Source of the DNA: Bdellovibrio sp.
Lineage (GTDB): Bacteria > Bdellovibrionota > Bdellovibrionia > Bdellovibrionales > Bdellovibrionaceae
Direction: 5' to 3'
NCBI GenBank assembly: GCA_017745015.1
Contig: JAGIAF010000194.1
Span: forward strand, 1-6,435
DNA length: 6,435 nt
Shown: one piece after another, positions 1 through 4,874 of the stretch
How the letters are laid out: each line of letters opens with the position of its first letter
Position numbering within the stretch: position 1 is the stretch's first letter
Position numbers and translations under genes: made by a program
The notes under the pieces: model-generated
What the model saw: the letters and a program-made list of their open reading frames with translations, nothing else
Told to the model about the DNA's origin: nothing
The model's database searches: none

Positions 1-1
1 A

Positions 2-94
2 CAGGTTGAAAACTGGGTGCGCTTGATTGAGGCAGAATATGCCAAGAGTCTTGTTGATCTGAAACAATATATCGGCGAAAAAAGGGCCGCCTAA
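2..94 (+). CDS. C-terminal fragment of an unrecognised protein
   Basis: An open frame enters from the left edge in frame 2 and ends at TAA (92-94), giving the last 30 residues (QVENWVRLIEAEYAKSLVDL, then KQYIGEKRAA). The fragment is charged and looks like an amphipathic helix, with no motif that identifies a family. The next gene starts 14 bases after the stop on the same strand, so the two are probably co-transcribed and this protein may share a signalling context with the response regulator. That link is inferred from spacing only. The start and most of the gene lie outside the window, so no function is proposed. Confidence 0.6.
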   Translation, partial: QVENWVRLIEAEYAKSLVDLKQYIGEKRAA

Positions 95-108
95 GTAAAG
101 GAATACCT

Positions 109-804
109 ATGGCCAAAATTCTTATCGTCGATGATCAAAAAAGTATTCTCATCACTCTTGAAGCTCTTTTAAGTGCTGAGGGGCATAGCGTGGTGCAAGC
201 AACGAATGCCATCGATGCCGCTCATCATTTGACTCAAGAACCCTTCGACATGGTTATTACTGATGCGATCATGCCCGGAGGCGGGGACGGCTATGCTTTG
301 ACTCGCACAATCCGGAAGCAACCTCAGTTCGCAAGGCTGCCGATTATTTTGCTCACAGGAAAACGCGAGAAGAGCGACGTTCAAAAAGGCATCGAGTCTG
401 GAGCCAACGATTACATCGTCAAGCCCATCGATCCAGAGCTCTTAAACGCCAAGGTCCGCAATCTTTTGTCGTCGGGCTCTGCCAATGAGGCGGTGCACTT
501 TTCCGAAGCGCCAGTATCGTATAAAGCTGAATGGGAAGTTAAAACAGATATCACATCTATCTCAGAGCTGGGTCTTACGATTCAGTCCACGATGCCCATG
601 CCTCAAGGCAAAATTGTGCGGATCAAGAGTTCTGTTTTTACAGATATTGGGATTGATCCGTTGCCAGTCAGAGTTGATTCTTGCGAGGAGCTTGCGGGAT
701 CTGAAGGGCTCTTTAAGATTCAAGCCCATTTCGTCGGTTTGACGGAGCGCGAGTTGCAACCGCTACGTCTTTATATTCGCGCCAGAAAAAGTAAAGCTAG
801 TTAA
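109..804 (+). CDS. Response regulator: receiver domain plus degenerate PilZ-like C-terminal domain
   Basis: The first ~122 residues form a CheY-like receiver. The acidic pair is D8/D9, the phospho-acceptor is D52 (in VITDAIMP), the switch threonine is T83 (IILLTG) and the conserved lysine is K105 (IVKPID). All key residues are present, so phosphorylation by a histidine kinase is expected. A short linker (about 123-138) leads to residues ~140-228. There the segment SISELGLTI (150-158), followed by a beta-rich stretch, resembles the second half of a PilZ domain, whose motif is (D/N)xSxxG. The first position here is S150, and no RxxxR motif precedes it, so c-di-GMP binding is doubtful. There is no DNA-binding domain, so the output is probably protein-protein. 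The ATG is supported by AAAGGA at 97-102 with a 6-base spacer. The receiver call is firm, while the PilZ call rests on motif resemblance. Confidence 0.9.
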   Translation: MAKILIVDDQKSILITLEALLSAEGHSVVQATNAIDAAHHLTQEPFDMVITDAIMPGGGDGYALTRTIRKQPQFARLPIILLTGKREKSDVQKGIESGANDYIVKPIDPELLNAKVRNLLSSGSANEAVHFSEAPVSYKAEWEVKTDITSISELGLTIQSTMPMPQGKIVRIKSSVFTDIGIDPLPVRVDSCEELAGSEGLFKIQAHFVGLTERELQPLRLYIRARKSKAS

Positions 805-810
805 TTGGTG

Positions 811-854
811 CGAAGGGTGGCTGAGCCTGCAGTCAGAGTGCTGACCACCCTTCG
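811..854. terminator. Hairpin between convergent genes, possible two-way terminator
   Basis: CGAAGGGTGG (811-820) is perfectly complementary to CCACCCTTCG (845-854), giving a 10-bp stem with a 24-base loop that can itself fold weakly (CTGA/TCAG). It sits between the stop of the response regulator (804) and the stop of the minus-strand transpeptidase gene (872), where a shared terminator is expected. Neither side has a good U-tract (TCTTTA on the plus side, CACCAATT on the minus side), so it may only slow polymerase or protect 3' ends. Confidence 0.45.
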
Positions 855-871
855 TCTTTAGGTAAAAAAAA

Positions 872-2329
872 CTATTGGCAGAACGGAAGCGACTTAACGA
901 TCGATTTGATGCTGGTCAGCTTGTTGTGCGAATTATTTGTTTTGATCACGGCCCAGTAGGCCCCGGAGCTCACTGCGATCATGCTTTTTCTTTTGATTTG
1001 GTCCGCCATGATTCCCACACCACAATGAAGATTGATGTAAGGATCAAGAATCGTTTTCTTTGGGCTCGTGGAGCTTAAGTTCTTATCTTTAGACCAATCG
1101 AACTTGCAGTATTTTGCCCACTGAATGTCTTGATAAGAAAGTTGCAAAAGGCCTTCGGAATAAACAGGCTTCTTTGTAATAGGATCCGTGCCCATTGTTG
1201 TTTCATGCATACGAGATGTTGGGCTCCAGCCGCTCTCATATTTTGACATTGCCGCAAATAATTGCGCCCATGCGTTGGCTTTTTGATTTTTGCTCAATGA
1301 AGAATACTTAGGGCAGAACTTGTACATATCGGTAGCACCGTTGATGAGGCTGCTCCAATCGTTCAAGATAATTTTTTGCAGGTAAGTCGACCAAGCTTTG
1401 CGCTCGGGATGGCTAGAGCTTTCCCAAGCGAGAGCTGACATCTTGTAAGTGCTTGCTTCCGAACCCACAGTGGAGTTCGAAGAGCCCGTAGAGCCTGTGT
1501 CCGTGTTATCAGTTACAGTACTCCCGGGTGACCCCGCAGTCTGGGGCATTCCTTTGCCGCCTTTATCGACAACAGCGTAAATCAAGCTGCCACCTTTAAG
1601 TGCATTAATCACCGTATCGCGATATTCCATTGTCACAGCTGGACAACCCCAAGAACGACCTTGGATCACACTTTGCTCGCTGACGTAACTTGCGCCGTGG
1701 ATCACGATGGCACGAGAACGGGCATTGGAGTTCGTCGTTGAAAGTCCGTCCAGGCGAAGGGAAAGACCGTGGCTTCCACTGTAAGTCTCTGCTGTTTTGT
1801 AATAACCCAACGAGCTTTTGTTGGAACCCGGAGTGTTGCTGAATGACTCTGCATAACCGTTGTGGTCCGCATCGGAGTTTTTACCGTGAGCAACGTGAAT
1901 GGCCCACACACTGCCTTTATTAAGGTCAATGATATAGAAACGTTTTTCTTTAGAACTTTGCGCGAAGTTAATCACGGAAATATAGTTCTGATTTTTGAAA
2001 GACGACTTGTTCTTTTCAAAGTAAAGAATGGCATTCGTCAAAGCTTCAGTTGGGACTACGCGCTCAGGATCCAAGTGGTCGTACTTTGCCAAGATCGCGG
2101 CGTCGGAACTTGTGTCTGTCGTCGCGTTGTTGGTCGTGCCGGAATCCACTGTCTGAGAAGTGTCTGTTGCAGGGTCCGTAGAAGGAAGTTCTACAGCTTG
2201 TTCGTTTTGAGGGTCATCCGGAAGTACCTTGTCCCCGTTACTTTGGGCGCAAGCGGTTAGTGCAATAAAAGTTGTGAGCATGATGCTAGAACGTACGGAG
2301 AATTTTGGTCGCTTTACAGCAATCGTCAT
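872..2329 (-). CDS. Lipoprotein with YkuD_2-type L,D-transpeptidase domain fused to a lysozyme/transglycosylase-like domain
   Basis: The 485-residue protein starts with a basic n-region, a hydrophobic stretch and the lipobox LTAC with acylated C27. Ala at +2 and the Gram-negative setting suggest sorting to the outer membrane. A low-complexity Asp/Ser/Thr linker follows (about 30-80). Residues ~90-255 match the YkuD_2 branch of L,D-transpeptidases, with H211-G212 in AIVIHGASYVSE and the nucleophile C229 in GRSWGCPAV. This family cross-links peptidoglycan stems or attaches proteins to them, through a thioester on the Cys. A Gly/Ser/Thr linker (~257-293) leads to a second domain (~300-485) with YESGW (E365 as candidate general acid), SEGLLQLS (391-398) and YWAVI (458-462). 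This order recalls lysozyme and lytic transglycosylase folds (ESxx...GLMQ). Four cysteines (339, 408, 436, 484) in this domain could form disulfides in the periplasm. The start is fixed by GGAGGA at 2333-2338. The first domain is firm, and glycosidase activity of the second is an inference. Confidence 0.92.
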   Translation of the reverse strand: MTIAVKRPKFSVRSSIMLTTFIALTACAQSNGDKVLPDDPQNEQAVELPSTDPATDTSQTVDSGTTNNATTDTSSDAAILAKYDHLDPERVVPTEALTNAILYFEKNKSSFKNQNYISVINFAQSSKEKRFYIIDLNKGSVWAIHVAHGKNSDADHNGYAESFSNTPGSNKSSLGYYKTAETYSGSHGLSLRLDGLSTTNSNARSRAIVIHGASYVSEQSVIQGRSWGCPAVTMEYRDTVINALKGGSLIYAVVDKGGKGMPQTAGSPGSTVTDNTDTGSTGSSNSTVGSEASTYKMSALAWESSSHPERKAWSTYLQKIILNDWSSLINGATDMYKFCPKYSSLSKNQKANAWAQLFAAMSKYESGWSPTSRMHETTMGTDPITKKPVYSEGLLQLSYQDIQWAKYCKFDWSKDKNLSSTSPKKTILDPYINLHCGVGIMADQIKRKSMIAVSSGAYWAVIKTNNSHNKLTSIKSIVKSLPFCQ

Positions 2330-2332
2330 TAT

Positions 2333-2338
2333 TCCTCC
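2333..2338 (-). promoter_or_regulatory. Strong ribosome binding site of the transpeptidase gene, overlapped by an inverted repeat
   Basis: On the minus strand GGAGGA lies 3 bases before the ATG at 2329 and confirms this start. Directly upstream, CATGGAAT and ATTCCACATG (2338-2358) form an imperfect inverted repeat around a 3-base loop, with a 2-base bulge. Its downstream arm touches the first G of the ribosome binding site, so folding could reduce ribosome access. Confidence 0.6.
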
Positions 2339-2389
2339 ATGTGGAATTTCATTCCATGTGCGTTAGCAAAGACTATCTGAGGAGGATTG

Positions 2390-2412
2390 CATTGCGGAAA
2401 AATACATTGCGG
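2390..2412. repeat. Short direct repeat CATTGCGG in the divergent spacer
   Basis: CATTGCGG occurs at 2390-2397 and again at 2405-2412, 15 bases from start to start. It lies in the spacer between the divergent transpeptidase and DUF6279-like genes. A paired site in such a spacer could bind a regulator, but two 8-mers can arise by chance. I could not fix a convincing -35/-10 pair for either gene in this spacer. Confidence 0.35.
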
Positions 2413-2494
2413 TGCTGATAAAAATACGACTTTGGTGCCTTGTATTTATGACTGAGGTCTGTTTGCAAATTCGAAGAAATTCTAATCTGAATTT

Positions 2495-3328
2495 ATGAAA
2501 GCAATATTACTCATAATCATTTTATTTCTGGTGGGATGTAGGTCGGGGAATCCCGTGCTGGATGCCTTTTTTACGCAGATGTCGGTGACGAAGGTTGAAA
2601 GATATTTTGATCTCACTCCACAGCAGAAAAAAGAATTTCAAGAGAACGTAGAAAAAGATCTGCAGCGTCTTCGGCAGGAACGTCTGGATGATATTGCGCG
2701 CTCCCTTCGAGGGATTGACAAGAAAGTCGCGGCGGCAAAAAAGGACGATGAAGTTTTGGCTTACGCTTACACGACTATCCAAAAGCAATACAATGTTTCG
2801 TCGAGCTATTTAAAAACGTCAGCAACCAAACTCACCAAAAGTTTACGCGAAGATCAGTTCCAAACTTTTAAAGATAAAGTCGAAAAAGAAATTTCTGCAG
2901 ATCGCAATACCTCTGTTGAAGACAAGAACGCAGACTTGCTGGCGCGGTATCGCAAGAGTTTCAAGTATTGGATCGGAGAGATGAGCCAGGAACAAAACCA
3001 ATCACTGGATAAGTTCATCACCGTTCATCAGTTCCCTTGGAAAGAGAAGATCGACAATCGTCAGCAGATTTTGAATTCATTTATCGAGGCCCGCAAAGAT
3101 TCGGTTAAATTGCGACGACTGACAGAACAATTTATGGTGGATTACGATTCTCTTCGCACTCCCGAATATGCCAAGGCGGTTGATCAGTATGAAACGCAAT
3201 TTAAGAATTTTTTGAATAAGTTTTGGACAACTCTTTCTCCAGCACAGAAAAAACAAATGCATGTCAGTCTCATGGAGCAAGTTAATGAGTTGGAAAAACT
3301 AGCCAGATCCTCCTCGGGCCCTCTATAA
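2495..3328 (+). CDS. DUF6279-like outer-membrane lipoprotein
   Basis: The 277-residue product opens with a short signal peptide and lipobox LVGC, with C15 as the lipidation site. The mature part is almost all charged helix. Near the N-terminus comes YFDLTPQQKKEFQENVEKDL (38-57), and near the C-terminus LSPAQKKQMHVSL. These resemble the repeated 'Y-F-D-L-(T/D)-x-x-Q' and 'L-(T/S)-x-x-Q-(R/K)' elements of DUF6279 lipoproteins, a proteobacterial family of unknown function. No catalytic motif is visible, so a structural or chaperone-like role at the periplasmic face of the outer membrane is possible. The start is chosen because the signal peptide begins there. No clear Shine-Dalgarno precedes it (AGAAATTCTAATCTGAATTT), which is unusual beside its neighbours. 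It is probably co-transcribed with the next lipoprotein, 21 bases downstream. Confidence 0.85.
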   Translation: MKAILLIIILFLVGCRSGNPVLDAFFTQMSVTKVERYFDLTPQQKKEFQENVEKDLQRLRQERLDDIARSLRGIDKKVAAAKKDDEVLAYAYTTIQKQYNVSSSYLKTSATKLTKSLREDQFQTFKDKVEKEISADRNTSVEDKNADLLARYRKSFKYWIGEMSQEQNQSLDKFITVHQFPWKEKIDNRQQILNSFIEARKDSVKLRRLTEQFMVDYDSLRTPEYAKAVDQYETQFKNFLNKFWTTLSPAQKKQMHVSLMEQVNELEKLARSSSGPL

Positions 3329-3329
3329 T
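3324..3329 (+). promoter_or_regulatory. Candidate internal -10 element TATAAT before the second lipoprotein
   Basis: A perfect TATAAT overlaps the stop codon of the DUF6279-like gene. It would place a transcription start about 14 bases before the ATG at 3350, just upstream of its ribosome binding site. The -35 region at an 18-base spacer is TAGCCA, a poor match, and there is no extended -10 TG. It may give the second lipoprotein its own promoter or be a chance consequence of the codons CTA TAA. Confidence 0.3.
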
Positions 3330-3349
3330 AGAGCTCTTGGAGGATCTCG

Positions 3350-3898
3350 ATGAAGTTCATCTTTGTTGCTGTTGCGATGTTGTTTCTTGTTGCCTGCTCG
3401 ACGACCCCTAGTAAAACCACCACTTACACTTCTCCACCTGCAGTGGCAGGTCCTGATCAAGGAAATTCGCAAATTGACTATCAAGCCATTCAGCGTGCGT
3501 TGCATATGGAGCGTTCTTCGGAAGAACTCGGATACGCCGAAAAAAGTTTTAATACTTGTGAGATGGGCTATGGATATTCTCGCAACAAAGATTGTCGGAA
3601 GGCTTTCTTGGTCGTTTTGAATGTGCGTTTGATGTGCCGTGATTCCGAAGGCACGATTTCAACGGTTCTTACCGAGGCTGATGTCGCACCTATTGCCGGT
3701 CAAAATATTCGCTGGAACTTAAAGGCGACCAGCGGAACTTTCCAAACAGATGGCTTGGGTTATGGGCAGATTTTAACAATTTCACCGCGTTCTGAGCGTA
3801 AGGAACGGCTAAAATTGGCCGCTGGGAACGAGTTTCTTTATATGCGGGCAAACGAGATTACGAAGGTCATCACCCCAAAACCATGGTGTTCGCCATAA
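3350..3898 (+). CDS. Small lipoprotein of unknown function
   Basis: The 182-residue protein begins with a clear signal peptide (MKFIFVAVAMLFLVAC) and lipidated C16 in lipobox LVAC. Ser at +2 fits outer-membrane sorting. A Thr/Ser/Pro-rich tether (17-38) follows. The mature domain has four further cysteines, C70 (NTCEMG), C82 (KDCRKA), C96 (LMCRDS) and C180 (PWCSP), which could pair as two disulfides. The second half looks beta-rich (RWNLKATSGTFQTDGLGYGQ and following). I do not recognise a family. GGAGG at 3339-3343 with a 6-base spacer fixes the start. The 21-base gap to the upstream lipoprotein suggests a shared transcript, and a terminator follows at 3916-3945. Confidence 0.85.
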   Translation: MKFIFVAVAMLFLVACSTTPSKTTTYTSPPAVAGPDQGNSQIDYQAIQRALHMERSSEELGYAEKSFNTCEMGYGYSRNKDCRKAFLVVLNVRLMCRDSEGTISTVLTEADVAPIAGQNIRWNLKATSGTFQTDGLGYGQILTISPRSERKERLKLAAGNEFLYMRANEITKVITPKPWCSP

Positions 3899-3915
3899 CG
3901 CATGGCGTAAGTTGT

Positions 3916-3945
3916 GCTCAAAATGAGGATTTTAAGCCTTTTTTT
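3916..3945 (+). terminator. Rho-independent terminator of the lipoprotein pair
   Basis: GCT-C-AAAAT (3916-3924) pairs with ATTTT-A-AGC (3929-3937) around the loop GAGG. One C-A mismatch leaves eight pairs. Seven T residues follow at 3939-3945. The stem is AT-rich, so it may be leaky. A second 6-bp stem, CGCCAT/ATGGCG (3891-3907), overlaps the stop codon just upstream. Confidence 0.6.
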
Positions 3946-3981
3946 GGTTTAGTGCTTCGCCTTTGCGAAATTTTGGTTTAG
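3942..3981. repeat. 11-bp direct repeat TTTTGGTTTAG flanking a small palindrome
   Basis: TTTTGGTTTAG is found at 3942-3952 and 3971-3981. Between the copies is TTCGC-CTTT-GCGAA (3956-3969), a 5-bp stem with a 4-base loop. The second copy runs directly into the candidate -10 of the RRM gene, so the arrangement could be an operator or a small duplication in the promoter region. Confidence 0.5.
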
Positions 3982-3988
3982 CTATAGT
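3961..3988 (+). promoter_or_regulatory. Candidate promoter of the RRM gene
   Basis: TATAGT at 3983-3988 is a good -10 match. A weak -35 candidate, CTTTGC (3961-3966), lies 16 bases upstream. Transcription would start near 3995 and give a leader of about 79 bases. The gene lies between two terminators and needs its own promoter, which supports a start in this stretch even if the exact -35 is uncertain. Confidence 0.4.
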
Positions 3989-4021
3989 GATTAAACAAAG
4001 TCTCTCTTGAGTCGGGGCGTA

Positions 4022-4067
4022 GGGCCCATCTCCTCAATGTGGGCTCCCAATTGCCATTTTTGGAGGT
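4022..4067 (+). promoter_or_regulatory. Structured leader of the RRM gene with possible Shine-Dalgarno masking
   Basis: GGGCCCA (4022-4028) pairs with TGGGCTC (4040-4046), seven pairs including one G-U, closing an 11-base loop. The stretch ATCTCC (4028-4033), at the loop edge, is complementary to the ribosome binding site GGAGGT (4062-4067) with one G-U pair. The leader could therefore switch between a local hairpin, a pseudoknot and an SD-masked form. This fits temperature control or autoregulation by the RNA-binding product, but regulation is inferred from pairing alone. Confidence 0.4.
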
Positions 4068-4073
4068 AATATT

Positions 4074-4418
4074 ATGGGTAAAAAAATCTACGTAGGAAAT
4101 CTTTCTTACCAACTTGACGAACAATCTCTAGCAGACGCTTTTGCAGAGTTCGGTAACGTTGAATCAGCACGTATCGTAACTGATCGTGAAACTGGTCGCA
4201 GCAAAGGTTTCGCATTCGTTGAAATGTCAACTGATGACGAAGCAGCAACTGCAATCGCTAAATTGAACGGCGTTGAACTTTCTGGCCGTGCATTGAACGT
4301 TAGCGAAGCTAAACCAATGGCTCCTCGTGAAAACCGCGGTGGCGGTTTCGGTGGCGGTCGTGGCGGCGGTCGTGGCGGCTTCGGCGGCGGCAACCGTGGT
4401 GGCGGTTCTCGTTACTAA
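4074..4418 (+). CDS. RRM-domain RNA-binding protein with RGG tail
   Basis: The 114-residue protein is one RNA recognition motif (about 4-80) followed by a Gly/Arg-rich tail (88-112). RNP2 is IYVGNL (5-10) and RNP1 is KGFAFVEM (44-51). The aromatic residues Y6, F46 and F48 that stack on RNA bases are all present. Bacterial proteins of this build, best known from cyanobacteria, are often abundant and cold-induced, and act as RNA chaperones in the cytoplasm. The tail repeats G-G-G-R/F units and should add low-specificity RNA binding. Eight of its ten Arg codons are CGT and two are CGC, while neighbouring genes also use CGG, CGA and AGG, a sign of high expression. GGAGGT at 4062-4067 with a 6-base spacer fixes the start. 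Own promoter candidate, structured leader and strong terminator suggest a single-gene unit. Confidence 0.96.
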   Translation: MGKKIYVGNLSYQLDEQSLADAFAEFGNVESARIVTDRETGRSKGFAFVEMSTDDEAATAIAKLNGVELSGRALNVSEAKPMAPRENRGGGFGGGRGGGRGGFGGGNRGGGSRY

Positions 4419-4441
4419 TTCTTTCTCTTTTTGAAAGATTC

Positions 4442-4476
4442 AAAACCCTTAGTCTTAGGACTAAGGGTTTTTTTTT
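4442..4476 (+). terminator. Strong rho-independent terminator of the RRM gene
   Basis: AAAACCCTTAGTC (4442-4454) and GACTAAGGGTTTT (4459-4471) form a perfect 13-bp stem around the loop TTAG. The T-run continues to 4476. It begins 23 bases after the RRM stop codon. Confidence 0.95.
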
Positions 4477-4480
4477 GTCT

Positions 4481-4508
4481 CGGGCTCCTGCCCTCGACCC
4501 CTTCGGGC
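4481..4508. repeat. GC-rich palindromic block between two terminators
   Basis: GGGC-TCCT-GCCC (4482-4493) is a small hairpin, and the second GCCC (4490-4493) can instead pair with GGGC at 4505-4508. The block is far richer in G+C than the AT-rich sequence on both sides. It could be a REP-like intergenic element or a remnant. One copy in this window is not enough to decide. Confidence 0.3.
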
Positions 4509-4518
4509 GTGGCGCACA

Positions 4519-4539
4519 AAAATCCCATCCTGGGATTTT
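4519..4539. terminator. Second hairpin, terminator-like on both strands
   Basis: AAAATCCCA (4519-4527) and TGGGATTTT (4531-4539) form a perfect 9-bp stem with a 3-base loop. The plus strand ends in four T residues, and the minus strand has five T before GTGCG. It may back up the RRM terminator or insulate the next unit. No minus-strand gene ends here, so a role on that strand has no obvious client. Confidence 0.5.
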
Positions 4540-4621
4540 AGTGTCTGAGCCAGCTCTTTGTGTTCAAAGGCATCTTGTGTTTGGAACTTATGAGGTTCAG
4601 CATTAAAGGAGTGAGGTGTCT

Positions 4622-4843
4622 ATGATGGATATCGAACCCCGAGTGCAGAAAGAAGCGCGACGTATTCGCGAGCAAGTTGTTTACGACGATGATGAGCACG
4701 AAGAAGTCGAAGGCATGACGGAGCGGCCCCATAAAACTCATGAATTGGAAGCGAGTCCGTTTCGAGTCTTCTTTGGGATTGTTGTGGGGGTCTTATTATC
4801 CGCCTTAGTAGTGGGTGGACTTGGCTGGCTCTTTTTTCTTTAA
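4622..4843 (+). CDS. Small acidic single-pass membrane protein
   Basis: The 73-residue protein has a polar N-terminal half with a strongly acidic patch (YDDDEHEEVEG, 21-31) and one C-terminal membrane helix (about 49-72, VFFGIVVGVLLSALVVGGLG and on). It is likely an inner-membrane tail-anchored protein with its charged part in the cytoplasm. No family is recognised. Two starts compete: GTG at 4616 (75 residues, 4 bases after the ribosome binding site) and ATG at 4622. I chose ATG because AAAGGAG (4605-4611) then has a spacer of 10, within normal range. An ATG at 4625 is also possible. It ends 31 bases before the exporter gene, so the two are probably co-transcribed, and it might assist the exporter. 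That role is a guess from position. Confidence 0.75.
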   Translation: MMDIEPRVQKEARRIREQVVYDDDEHEEVEGMTERPHKTHELEASPFRVFFGIVVGVLLSALVVGGLGWLFFL

Positions 4844-4862
4844 GAAGTTTGAAAAGGGGCGT

Positions 4863-4871
4863 ATGAGATAG
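4863..4871 (+). other. Two-codon minigene ATG-AGA-TAG ahead of the exporter
   Basis: The best ribosome-binding sequence before the exporter, AAAAGGGG (4852-4859), is placed 3 bases before ATG AGA TAG, not before the exporter ATG at 4875. The TAG lies in the exporter's own frame, two codons before its start, so the exporter cannot begin further upstream. Ribosomes ending at 4871 would be 3 bases from ATG 4875, a natural arrangement for reinitiation. Whether the minigene is translated is unproven. Confidence 0.35.
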
Positions 4872-4874
4872 CCA

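Noticed and set aside
1862..2260. 132-codon plus-strand frame inside the transpeptidase gene
   Set aside because: It lies fully antisense to a protein with clear family motifs, has no ribosome binding site and gives a low-complexity Arg/Val-rich product.
3321..3333. CTCTATAATAGAG palindrome as an operator
   Set aside because: It is a short 6-bp palindrome formed by the TATAAT/stop-codon overlap and its context. It is kept only as a possible -10.
4106..4393. Minus-strand Pro-rich frame opposite the RRM gene
   Set aside because: The poly-Pro stretch is only the complement of the Gly codons of the RGG tail.
4337..4412. GGTGGC/CGT tandem-like DNA repeat
   Set aside because: It is the coding sequence of the RGG tail, and irregular units show it is protein-driven rather than a DNA repeat element.
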